From the NCBI GenBank assembly GCA_963978545.1, contig OZ021727.1, positions 56,432,487-56,496,486 on the forward strand: DNA of 64,000 nt. The letters run 5' to 3'. A program made the translations under genes and the position numbers. Positions 1 through 11,347 of this stretch are shown here, piece by piece; the first letter of the stretch is position 1; each line of letters begins with the position of its first letter. This stretch comes from Linyphia triangularis. Lineage: Eukaryota > Arthropoda > Arachnida > Araneae > Linyphiidae. The notes beneath the pieces were generated by a model, which worked only from the letters and a program-made list of their open reading frames with translations, was not told where the DNA came from and ran no database searches.

Positions 1-3000
1 AAGCTATTCTTTAGAAAAATATTACTACTCTTTCCAGTTTTATGGGGGGAAGGGGGATTCCATTGGTGATTTTTTATTCTATTGGTGAACTTCACGAGGG
101 AAATTCAGAGACGAAACATTATTAGAGAAGAACCTGTACGGATGAGAGTATTCCAAGTGCCAAAGGTAAAAGGTCTTTTAAGGGGAAATTGCCCAACATT
201 TGCGCCTCTAAGAAAGGGAAACCATCAGGCAACCCGACTGATATGAGACAATTTGTCACGATTGACGCCGTGTATATTCATTTTTGAAAACAGAGACTGT
301 AGAGCGCCGAGTGGTGGATGGAATCCCATAGCTCATACACGTTAATAGTATTGAGCCTCTCGATTGTGAGTCCGGAGTAGGGAGGGTAAGTCTCCGAGTT
401 GTTGTGTTGAAATCGATGCAAATTTCGAACTTAAAATCGGAGAAAGGCAAAAAGAGAAAAAATAAATGAATAAACAAATTTAACTAATAGAGGAAAATTC
501 ATTTTTTCAAGTAAAGTAATTTTTAAGACTTAGTCACCAAACCTATTTCCGCCTTCGCATATAAAGTTACTAAGTTAAAAAAAAAGTAGCTGCATTTCTT
601 ATGAACTGTTTGCTTAATAATGCAAAAAGTAACTTATAGATCAAAATTCAATTAAAACAGTTCTTAGGTTTAGAATGTATATGTATAGCGATTTCCTTAA
701 AACACAAAATAATACTAAGCTATAATGTAGCAATTCTTTAAAATTGAACTCGTCAGTAGCTGAGAGCGATCGTATTCAGGTAGTAATTATTTTCACTCTG
801 GATACTATAGTACACCTTTTATAAAAGTTTATATAATAGAAATGACTCAACATTTTAATGCCATCTGAGTTTAGACGTCCCGTGGATGTACATTGTCATC
901 TTTAAAAGAATATTTTCTTTTCTTCAAGCACCTTAACTCATTTTTAAAACATAAACATTCATTACGGTTAACCAAAAAGAATTCGTTTATTTTAAACAAT
1001 CCAACTACAATTTTACTTGTACAGGTGAAGAAGAAACGTAAACTTGAAGAAATAAGCCTGTACAGCCATAGCTAATTGAATGTCCTCGACCCAAAACTTA
1101 TAATTACTAAAAAAAAAAAAAAAAAAAAAACGTGTCAGTCGTAAATCTCTCTTTTATTTTCGGTGTGGGTTCTACAAACAAAAAGTTTGAAAATTAATAT
1201 ATATTTTATGACACTTTAAATGTCAACTTAGATGCTCATGAATAGCTTTCAAAGGAATAACCTTTCTCCCACATTTGCAGTGATTGTATTGTAAGCAAAT
1301 TTTTTTTAACGACGACATTTAGTTTACTTTTCGCACTACGTGTATTTTTAAATAGGATCAACAAGATATGCAAAGCGGTGCAAAAAAGATAAAGATGTAA
1401 AAGAAGGCTTGAAAATTATTCAGCTGAATAATTTAAAGAGACGGGTGGTCGAGCCTTCTCCAACGGAACTATTTATAAAACAGACATGTCCTCAGCAGCC
1501 ATCCTTGTAGGTGAAAATAAGTTGCACGCGGAAGAGGACATAACCTCGACAAAAAGCAAATGCCACTGAATGATTCTTCAAATATCGTATTTTCATTTGG
1601 ATACCAGCCACATTTAGGTCCTAAGCATAAATTAGACACAAACATGTAGAAATTACACAGACGCCAAATTTAAAATGAAAAACTAGATTAGTCCTTTTAA
1701 GAATTTGATATATTTATCGGTTCATATTAGTAAAGATCTGTTTCAAATCATTTACGAAAAAAGTTGCATCCGGTACAAATGTAATTTAAATAAGCGCAAA
1801 TCACTGACGGATGAATACGGAAAAAGTTGGATTTCTTATATTTTCGAATAAATCAAATTCAGGTTGGTTGGTTGTTAGGAGTTTTTAGTCACGAGGGCTA
1901 CACGATTTCCATGTTGCGCAGTAACTTTTTAACAACAACACATACAATTACGCCTCAGAAATTTGAATCTGCTGGATGACAATCGCTGAATTCGGAAAAC
2001 CTTCAAAAATAATCGTCACTAATCGGATTTTAATGGGAATAGCTAGTTTCTTTTGTTAGCTTTCTAGTGCTTTTCCTCGCTATATTTCACACGGGGTATT
2101 CGAAAATGTCAATCTTTAGTAAAATCATTAATCTAAATCATGGATCACATCCTGACGAGATTTATTCTCCTAAAAGGTTTCGTTTCTATTTTGAGAAAGT
2201 GTTTAATCGTCAGTCGTATTTCTCTTTATTTCAAAAAAAGAATGGTAAAACTAGAAGAGCTGTTGCTTTTAAAGTTATTGCAATACATTGTTTTCTTATA
2301 GATTAATTTTCTTACTAGTTAATTTCAACTACACCTTAAACAGAAGCATTGTCATTTAACATCATTTCCATTAGAATCAAATTAACATCAGGTGTATGGG
2401 TATGCAGTTAAAAAGTCAAGTCAGAAATAATTATTGCTCCTATAATTCCTCCTCTTTCATCCAAAAAACTAAATCTGAAAATATTACATATTAAACAGTG
2501 CATATTAAACCAAAGAAAATGTATAAAACTTTGCCTGAAAAAGTTTTTGTTATTTGATAGTTGTCTTGTTCCCCCAAGTCGCAGCTATTAATAGCGTTTT
2601 TGTTTAGGTAATGGGTATTACATTAAATATTGTTTAAAATCTACTTAAAATTTGAATAAGTTATTCAATTAAATCAGGGTTAAGGAAAAAAATATTCTAT
2701 TCGACCTTAAGAAATAAATTAAAAAATAATCAATCAACAAGCAAATGAAACAAACTCCAATGGAATTTTATACGAATGCTAATTTCTAAATATATTAGAA
2801 ACGTATTAGTATGTTGGGACAAAATACATAATGCCACAACCTATTCATATCTGGATGGAATAAATCTTTTTTCTAGCTTTATTGTTTGTGGCATCAGATT
2901 AAATTGCCATTTCAGACAGTCATTTCCATTTATTTCGTATTATTAACATTCTTTTGCGTTTCTATCATACAGAATTTGGAGATCTTATCTGTCGCGTGTA

Positions 3001-3566
3001 ACAGAACTTGTCAATCTGAAAATGAACTTTTGTTCATCAACAGAAAGTAAATAGTGGAAAGAGTTTGCGTAATACCTCCATTCATCCAACATAAGTATGA
3101 ACTTGATGGCCACTAGCATTTCCTGCGGATACTCTCAAAAACTCGTTTATATTTCCAGCATCACAGACGAGGTCACCAATTGACATGACGTCATGAACAA
3201 CAGGTTCTCTTTTACCTGTGGACACACGCCTACACATCTACAATCTACGAAAAGACACCTATGTTGTCATACGGCATGATGCCTGACATATGTATTATAA
3301 TTGATATACTAATTCATTAAGTATAAAAATTTAATTAATCTTAAAAAGGATTTTAAGCGCATTATGTTACTTAGTAGGATTGAATTCGTGACTTCTATTA
3401 CATTGTTTGAGCAAGGGATACAATAACAATGTCGATTTTATCATGTCTTCGACGAGATAAACAACTCATTTGTGAACAGGCAACAAATGAGATCCAAATG
3501 TAGCACATATTGGCTTTCCCTCGAGAAAAGATCTCGTGGCGGAAAGAGATCAACATTTAGCAAAAT
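1..3566. other. Gene-free stretch, no recognised coding sequence
   Basis: Six-frame reading gives only short open frames with no family resemblance. The stretch is AT-rich with homopolymer tracts. It holds a SINE tail fragment (1863-1955), an 18-bp palindrome near 1415-1440 and a CRE-like octamer TGACGTCA at 3186-3193 with no gene placed to use it. Around 300-420 there is a faint tRNA-like A-box/B-box resemblance that I could not fold into a tRNA. Confidence 0.5.
1863..1955 (-). repeat. SINE tail fragment, same family as the copy at 5926-6104
   Basis: The block begins with GGTTGGTTGGTTG and contains CACGAGGGCTA. It then follows the body of the element at 5926-6104 in the same order (TTAACAA, AACATACA-like and TTAC blocks). 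The tRNA-like head seen in the other copy is absent, so this looks like a diverged or truncated relative. No target duplication was found. Confidence 0.4.
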
Positions 3567-3578
3567 AAAAGCAATGAC

Positions 3579-3832
3579 GACTCCCGATAGCCTAAGAGGT
3601 AGAGTATCGAGCTCATAACCGGAGGGTTGTGGGTTCTGTACTCGGTCTGCCAAATATTGGTGTGTACCTAATGGGGGCTGGTGCACATTACATCTGTCGT
3701 GGCCTCAATGTCCTCTCGTTGGTGTGGTGGGGTCGGAGAGAGGGGTTTATACTAGAAGATTTCGATCACGTATTTTTCTAGATGCTCAAAATTACGAGAC
3801 GTATTTGGCTGTGTTAAGCACTAAAACAAAAC
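3579..3832 (+). repeat. tRNA-derived SINE with 12-bp target-site duplication
   Basis: The head carries a pol III A box (TAGCCTAAGAGGT) and a B-box-like GGTTCTGTACTC. It is followed by a tRNA-unrelated body and an A-rich tail (CTAAAACAAAAC). The element is flanked by identical 12-mers AAAAGCAATGAC at 3567-3578 and 3833-3844, the mark of LINE-mediated insertion. A second copy lies at about 32567-32813 on the minus strand. The CAT in the anticodon-like position hints at a tRNA-Met ancestor, but that is a guess. Confidence 0.85.
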
Positions 3833-3844
3833 AAAAGCAATGAC

Positions 3845-4075
3845 TTAATCTTTCTTCTGAGAAATTTAGTCATGATTGTAATGACTGCTGAATATTATTT
3901 ATCAAAGAACAATTATAAAAAATGTAGACTGGGAAATTGCATTTTAATGATGGAAGTTATTCAACTGTGAAATTTTAATTGGATTATTTCATTGGAATTC
4001 TACGTATTAATAAAAAAAGTTCCAATAATTATTTCCTTATAATTCATATTTGTTGCTTAAGTTTGAATGTATCTA
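3845..4075. other. AT-rich spacer
   Basis: Unremarkable AT-rich sequence between the SINE target duplication and the Helitron 5' end; nothing recognised. Confidence 0.4.
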
Positions 4076-5178
4076 TCTATATATATAATTCTCTTGCGTA
4101 ACGTCCAAATTCGGCTGTATTTATGTGAGCAGAATGGCAACGACTTCAAACATCCGATCATAAAAATCTTCTAAATGTACTTTATGCACGAATTTCCAAA
4201 TTCAACAATCCAGCCAATCACAATATATCTTTTAAAATTTGACTAATACATCTGGCAACAGCAACAACTTGGATTCGCTATATTTTGTTTTTCTTATTAG
4301 TCTACAGATAGAAATTATTGCCTATTTAAAACGTATTGATTTAATAGTTACGATGATGCAAGAATAAATAGATCCAAGATGTGTACATTTCTTTTGGATT
4401 AGAATTCCGGATTAACCAGACTTTTCGGAAAAGTTATCTTCTGGAACATATTCCGGAGGTCGCCGGGTTGCATTCAGCGCTAAATCGCCAACTTTTAAAA
4501 TGTTGCTAAGAGGCATTGTACAGTAAATCTTAACCTATATTCATTTCTAATCAGTGCAAATTCGGCTATTACGAATTGAATACTATCAAAATAACGAATA
4601 AAACCACCCACTCAACTTCAATGAAATTTAATAAAAAAAACTTTTGGCGAAATGAGGCTAATTTTCTGGCTAAATTTGATTTTCAAAAAATTCCAGTTGA
4701 TTGAATGCCGGATAATTGGCCTTTCATTGTTTTATTTTATTTTCTAAGTATTGTAAAAAAGATCATGCGAACATATGATTGCTTCGTTAAGAAATTTCGA
4801 TAAGTAACTTTAATTATTTTGGAGCTTCATACAAAACCAGCCCGTAAATTTTAATTGTTCAATGAAATAACCGATCTTTTTTTAAATATATGTACAATAC
4901 TGTTTATTTTTGTTGTTTTCCAAGAACTTTCTACTACGTTGCCACACTGTCCCTGCTTAACGCGTCTCGACAGCAGTAGGATAATGACGTGGCAAGTATT
5001 CTGGCTCTTTATAAATAACAAAACGTTTTCAGTTTCATGGCATTATGCAGCTGAAATAGTTTTTGCTAGGGCATATTTTAAATGCTTCACTTTGAGGCGA
5101 GCAAAGCGAGCCAAGGGGATTGCACAGTAATCCAGGGGGTTGGCGAGCGTTAGCGAGCAGGGGGCGGAGCTACGCTAG
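4076..5178 (+). mobile_element. Non-autonomous Helitron-like element, copy 1
   Basis: It starts with TCTATATATATAATTCTCTT just after an A and ends with CTAG just before a T, the Helitron rule (5' TC, 3' CTRR, insertion between A and T). There are no inverted repeats and no target duplication. A second copy at 9934-11036 has the same length by my boundaries and is very similar along its whole length, including the GC-richer end (GGCGAGC, GCGAGCAGGGG, CGGAGC). In this copy the terminal hairpin has decayed: CGGAGCTACGCTAG against CGGAGCCCCCTAG in copy 2. No Rep/helicase coding is seen, so the element is non-autonomous. Confidence 0.75.
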
Positions 5179-5913
5179 TACTTATAAATATACTTATCAT
5201 ATGTTTTAAATGATGATTACAAACTTTGTTCACATGCTCTTCCTTTCCTTCAATTATTAATGCATTTAACAGACTGTCGTCTCACTCGACTGATCAATTG
5301 ATTTTAAAATCTAAAATTTGCTAAAATAAATTTGACAGAAATTGTTTATAACATTTAAAAGCTAAAAACTAACCACTACGTATATCGACTATAATCAACA
5401 ACGATAATGTTTAGACATTTCTAAATCAGCTTCTTCCATGCAAGAGCTTTTTGAATCTCTATGCTCTATGGTATTAAAACAATTTAAAATCCCCTCGCAT
5501 TCAACCTACCCTCTAACAGAAAGCTATGCACAAAATAAAATGAATCCATGATCACAGGTGAAAGTGATTATCGCCGAACTCGAACAATGAACCGAAGTAA
5601 ATAAGAGCACACAAAGATTCTCTTAAACAAAGATGGGCCATACATAATACCGACACAAAGGAAAGAACAATGGCAAAAGTGCATGATACTAAGAACAACC
5701 CTATAAGACTGAACGATAGCCGAACGCGGGGTGCTATTTCCAATTGCGATTTGAACATGTTCTTTTCTTCCTACAGGAAACAGGGGACATCAGCACGCAC
5801 TTTTAATGAGAAAGATTATCTCTTAACTGATCAGCTATAAAAAAGGGGTGCATCGGGGGAAATTTCGATGCTTTATTCACACGAAATTATCGCGACTTTT
5901 GACACACGAAAAA
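5179..5913. other. Spacer with no recognised gene
   Basis: Moderately AT-rich. The short open frames here resemble nothing I know. The last 12 bases of the stretch border the target duplication of the next SINE. Confidence 0.4.
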
Positions 5914-5925
5914 CTTAGGTAATTG

Positions 5926-6104
5926 GTTGGTTGTATTCAGATTATCTGGCGCCGTCAGCAACACGAGGGCTATAATGCGCCGAAACATTTCGTCATTTAA
6001 CAAACCAACATACATTTACAAACACCCATGCCTAACACGGGACTCGAACCCGCAACCTCGCGGTCTAGAAGCCAGCACGCTAACCACTATACCGTTTGGT
6101 CGGC
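5926..6104 (-). repeat. tRNA-derived SINE, second family, with 12-bp target-site duplication
   Basis: On the minus strand the element begins with a tRNA-like head (A box in TATAGTGGTTAGC; B box GGGTTCGAGTCCC). It continues into a body containing the complement of CACGAGGGCTA and ends in a (CAAC)n-like tail. Identical 12-mers CTTAGGTAATTG flank it at 5914-5925 and 6105-6116. The acceptor-stem halves pair imperfectly (two mismatches in seven), so I call it a SINE head and not a working tRNA gene. Confidence 0.8.
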
Positions 6105-6116
6105 CTTAGGTAATTG

Positions 6117-6351
6117 AGAGAAGAAGTTAAGAACGCTAAAAATCAGAATAAGAATGTATTATGAATGCAGTGTTTAATATCAGGATAAACATACTAGATT
6201 TAATTAGCATTAATAGGATAAATATAGTAAGATTTAGTAAAAAATATTCTCTACAAACCCCTTTAGGTTTTATATATATATATATATATAGACATAGTTG
6301 AAAAACTAGTTATGTGTCTGAAATTAAAGCTTATGCCTAAAAAGTAAACCC

Positions 6352-6383
<32 letters not shown>

Positions 6384-9300
6384 CAGTTTTATTTGGCATA
6401 AACACTAATTTTAGCCCTTAGTAGTCTGCCCTGAAACTGTAATTAGCCTTCAATAAGTATGTTTTTAAACGTTGTTAATTTTCCACACAGGGCAATATTT
6501 TACATACTAATGCGCAATAAAATTACACAAACCCCTGAAACAATTACAAAATTTTAATCCCTGCATATCTAAAACGCAAGAGGCACGTGATACGCAAAGG
6601 TTTGGAAGATCTTGCGGCTATACAGAGAGTAGACAGTAATTAACCGCAGCACGCAAAATAAAGATCGTTGAGACGTCAAGAAGCTAATATGAATGCAAGG
6701 AAACAACTCGCCGCGTGTAACAAGTCATATTATACGGTTTTATCTCTTTCGAATGAGCCGAGACAAAATTGTGCACTATTACACGGGACACCATCCTTAG
6801 TACATTCAGGTCAACGACAGGTTAAGTATATTCGAGGCATAAACAAGACAGGGCGAAATACTCACGGCACCAACAAGCAGAGGCAATAAGATTAAGAATG
6901 GAATATAAGTACAAGATTGGAATTGTGGATTAGTTTTTATTGAGTGGTCAGGAAGTTCATGACCAGAGCAGTTTATTAAAGGAATGGAAGCTGAAATGCA
7001 CTATTGTTATGCAAAAAGAAACCAAGGGACACGTACAAAATCCCTGAAAATATGTATTTCAAAATTAAGTAAGGTTAAGATAAGATCTCTTAAGTTGTGT
7101 GAGTAAAGTTTGCATAAAGTTCATTGGTTACATGGGTTGTCTAAACACCTATTTTACGTCGAAGATAAATGTGCCACAAATTTAACTGCGTTATCAGGTT
7201 GTTCACAGACGGAACCATCTGAAATCCCCTGACCTTTCCCTTTCAGACGTACATTTAAATATGGTAGTATAAGCAAATGGTTAACAACTAGAGCAAAGAA
7301 AAATTATTAATTCTTGTAAAATATTAGTTTAATAAATTCAAACTTTAATAAAATTAGAAGCAAACTTTTATGAAGATAATTATGTTACAAAAAAAAAAGT
7401 GGAAAAATCCGTTTGAAATAATTCGATTTACTACTCTTGTGGATGCTTTGTAGGGCTAGGTTGTGTAAAATAGGTAGGATTTGTGCTAGCTACAAGAATT
7501 ATGATAGTCAAAAGGCGAGTAAATCGAATTTTAAATTGTTTTAATTAAAGTACTTTGATGGTGGATCCCTTTTAATATGAATGCTTACTATACAAATTGC
7601 TTCTAAAATAATTCCAATACTAACTGAATTTTTATATCCATTTAACTCCACTAGGGGGAAAAATAGAGAATAACACAAAAAATTTAAAATACTTAGGCTA
7701 AAATTCTTGGCACTGTTTGATTATTTTATTTAGAATACTATACTTCAAATTATTTTTCAAAAGGAAAACTTTAATTACAACATCTTGTCAATTGCGGTCC
7801 TCTGTAAACTTTACTGTTTAATTCTAGATCACAATCACAGCACAATCTTTCAGGGATAAATAATACCATATTTAGAATTTTGTTAAAAAAAAATGCCAGT
7901 GAACGTTCTAAAAATCTACTACCTCTGCACAATACATTTAGATAAGTTTCTTTCTCTATGTTTAACCCATTAAACAGTTTAGTAAAAGAAATAAAAAGAT
8001 TAAAAAAATCGGCAGTTATTTTAAATTGCTCTTATAAAAATTTTGGACATCTTGTTCAGTATCTCCTTTAATTTTTTATTTATTATAAAATTGTTAGTCT
8101 TCTACGTATAAACATTAGGAGACCCATTTCATATAAGAATTCTTCTAATTGTATTTACTCTAAACCCATAAGCCTTTACTCAGTGTTCTCATATGAGCTG
8201 GAGTGGTATATTATTATTACTATTTAAAATCCTCAAAAAGATGTTTCAGTAAATAGGTGCTATAAATACTCAAAAGTAGTTACATTCTTTCTTAGGTTAA
8301 TCTAATACTAAGATTAATCTATATAAATTTTACTCTAAATCACATTAAACCGAACACACTAAAAATAATGGATATTAAAATATCTGATTTGCTTTTAATT
8401 AATATCCATACTATCTTTAAGCAGGAACCCAGTATTTGTCTAGCATACAAAATATTAATTTAAAATTTTTTGTACCCACTAAAATTGAATCTATTTGAAT
8501 AACAAATACGAGTTGGTTTTCATACATAGAAAACCTATTTTGTTATTGGGTTGGGAAAACGTCATTTTGTTATTGGGCTATTTGCTAGTTAAACCACATG
8601 ACAAAAGTAAATCAATCACAAATGAATGTGAAAGTTTTTATTTGGGAAATAAAAATTGAAACCCATTCTTATCCTTTATCCTTTTTTTTTACCCCACACC
8701 ACACTGCAGTTTAACAACTTTTAAAACTGGATTCTTTAATTTTCCCGTTTTATCGCAAAAAAAAATATTTTGTATCCAGAATTTTAAATTTTCCTGTTAT
8801 TGGACATTTTGCTGGACAGGTGAAAGGATATTTGCTTTATGTAATGCAGCGTTGAAGGCTAAAAATTTAATATTTAGTGTTGTTGATGCACTATTGTGTA
8901 ACATACCAACAAAATTAAAATCTAGAAATCGGCAAGTGGTTAATTGGCCCTAATCAGACAACTCGATAAAGTACCATCTCCGGCAAGAAGTAACCAAACA
9001 ATATAACAATAAATATGAATCTCATTGATGTGAATTAAGATCGAATTGGAATTTGTATAATCCGGTTATTAATGTTTGTCACGTGCAAATGAATAAATAT
9101 ACTTTACTAATTAAGATGATACGTGGTATAGCAACATAAACAAGATTTCACATGCGCATGAAAAAGGTATCTTGTCTAAAAAGACAAGAGACTACATAAT
9201 TTGAAAGAAACAAGAAACAATCATAAGTAGACCTAGTCTCTAGTGCAGTGTATAAAATTGTAGTTGCGCATACAAAATTAACCTAACTATAGAACTGACT

Positions 9301-9933
9301 GCTTTAAAGTCGAAACAAATCAATGTATGTTTCAGCCAAATCCCTGTGTACTCGAATTGGCCGAATTCAAATTAACATAATTTTAAAAAATATACTGACT
9401 TCCAGTATTTAGTGACTTTACACGACCATTTCGTGAGCTAGCTGCATTTAAGAAATAATTATGAAGCAAGGTCCTGAATTGCCAACATTATAAAATTAAT
9501 TAGTGTAAAATTTTAACTTCATATCCTCAATTTTGATGACAAAGGTAATTTCAGCCTTATGTTGATTTTCATGATGTTGCTTGGGGTACGTGAAAATTTA
9601 AAACTCGATAAAAATGAATAAATATAGCAACCCTTTACTGCGACACATACAACTTTAATGAATTCAAGTTAAAGTTGTTTCAGAGTAATTCAGAATTCAG
9701 CACGTCTCGGTTCCATAAATATGATACTTAATTCTTTTTGATCACAATATGTTAAACAGTATTGCTTTAAAGCATATGAATTTTGTCACCAGGTATAACA
9801 ATACTAATATAATTAATAGAATTTGGAATTAAACTAATTAGATAGTAGTTGGTTTATTAGTAATCTTTTAAAGTTTTATGATCTAGCTTATAGAATCTTT
9901 TTTTTTTTTCCTTTTTTTTTTCAAGTGTAATAA
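6117..9933. other. Gene-free stretch
   Basis: No recognisable exon or RNA gene. It contains a short TA tract near 6270-6290, an A29 tract at 6355-6383, and a duplicated TTTTGTTATTGGG at about 8537 and 8571. The short open frame at 6668-6889 has no family resemblance. Confidence 0.45.
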
Positions 9934-11036
9934 TCTATATATATAATTCTCTTATGTAACGTCCAAATTTGGCTGTATTTCTGTGAGCAGAATGGCAACG
10001 ACTTCAAATATCCGATCACAAATCTTCTAAATGTACTTTATACACGAATTTAAAAATTCAGCAAACCAACCAATCGCAATATATCTTTTGAAATTTGACT
10101 AATACATCTGGCAACAGCAACAACTTGGATTCACTATATTTTGTTTTTCTTAATATAAATTATTGCCTATTTAAAACTTATTGATTTAATATTTGCGATG
10201 ATGCAAGAATAAATAGTTCCAAGATGTGTACATTTCTTTTGTATTAGCATTCCGGATGAACCAGACTTTTCGGAAAAGTTATCTGCTGGAACATGTTCCG
10301 GAGGTGGCCGGGTTGAATTCAGCGCTAAATCGCCAAATTTCAAAAAGTCGCTAAGAGGCATTGTGCAGTAAATCTGAACCTATATTCATTTCTAATCAGT
10401 GCAAATTCAGCTATTACGAATTGAAAACTATCAAAATAACCAATAAAACCACCCACTCAACTTCAAAATCTCATATGAAATTAAAAAAAAAAAAAAAAAC
10501 TTTTGGCGAAATAGGGCTAATTTTCTCGCCGAATTTGATTTTCAAAAAATTACGGTTGATTGAATGCCGGATAATTGGCCTTTCACTGTTTTATTTTATT
10601 TTCTAAGTATCGCAAAAAAGATTATTTGAACATATGATTGCTTCGTTAAGAAATTTCGATAAGCAACTTTAATTATTTTGGTGTTTCATACGAAACCAAC
10701 AAGTAAATTTTAATTGTTCAATGAAATAACCGATCTCTTTTAAATATATGTACGATACTGTTTATTTTTGTTGTTTTCCAAGAACTTTCTACTAAGTTGC
10801 CATAATGTCCCTGTTTAACGCGTCTCGACAGCAGTAGGATAATGACGTGGCAAGTATTCTGGCTCTTCATAAATAATAAAACGTTTTCAGTTTCATGGCA
10901 TTATGCAGCCGAAATAGATTTTTGCTAGGGCATATTTTAAATGCTTTACTTTGAGGCGAGCAAAGCGAGCCAAGGGGATTGCATAGCAATCCAGGGGGTT
11001 GGCGAGCGTCAGCGAGCAGGGGACGGAGCCCCCTAG
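9934..11036 (+). mobile_element. Non-autonomous Helitron-like element, copy 2
   Basis: Near-duplicate of the element at 4076-5178. It has 5' TCTATATATATAATTCTCTT after an A and 3' CTAG before a T. The subterminal hairpin is intact here (GGGG/CCCC around ACGGAG), as expected for a Helitron terminator. It is followed directly by a (TAA)n microsatellite (about 11037-11060). No coding capacity. Confidence 0.78.
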
Positions 11037-11060
11037 TAATAATAATAATAATAATAATAA
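11037..11060. repeat. (TAA)n microsatellite
   Basis: About eight TAA units directly abut the 3' CTAG of the Helitron. The element may have inserted into an existing TAA tract. Confidence 0.8.
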
Positions 11061-11347
11061 ACACCCTCGGCTATTTTGCTTTTAAATATGTTATGATATG
11101 TTATCACTGTTGTGATACCCTATATAAAAATTCCTATGTTTAAAGCAATAATTTAGAAGATATTGTAGCCAAGGCCTGATCATGAGAAGTTGGGGCCCAA
11201 GTTTCGGGCACTTTTAGGGGCCTCTTCATCAAATGCAAGATTTATTGGAAATGAGCTTGACTCGTTGTCAAATTAATTAACATTAAATATAGAAAAAGTT
11301 GATAAATTAATGTCAATATACTGTCTTCTTAAAGTTTTTTTTTTTTA

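Noticed and set aside
300..430. tRNA/SINE-like sequence
   Set aside because: A-box and B-box words are only approximate and no cloverleaf or target duplication could be found.
2067..2306. 79-codon open frame as a small gene
   Set aside because: No family resemblance, no upstream or downstream splice partner and no conserved motif seen.
4400..4720. Captured pogo/Tigger-type ends inside the Helitron (ATTCCGGATTAACC and TGCCGGATAATTGG)
   Set aside because: The two motifs are in the same orientation, not inverted, and no TA duplication frames them.
6027..6104. A functional tRNA gene on the minus strand
   Set aside because: B box and A box are good, but the acceptor arms mismatch at two of seven pairs. 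The unit continues into a SINE body inside one set of 12-bp target duplications.
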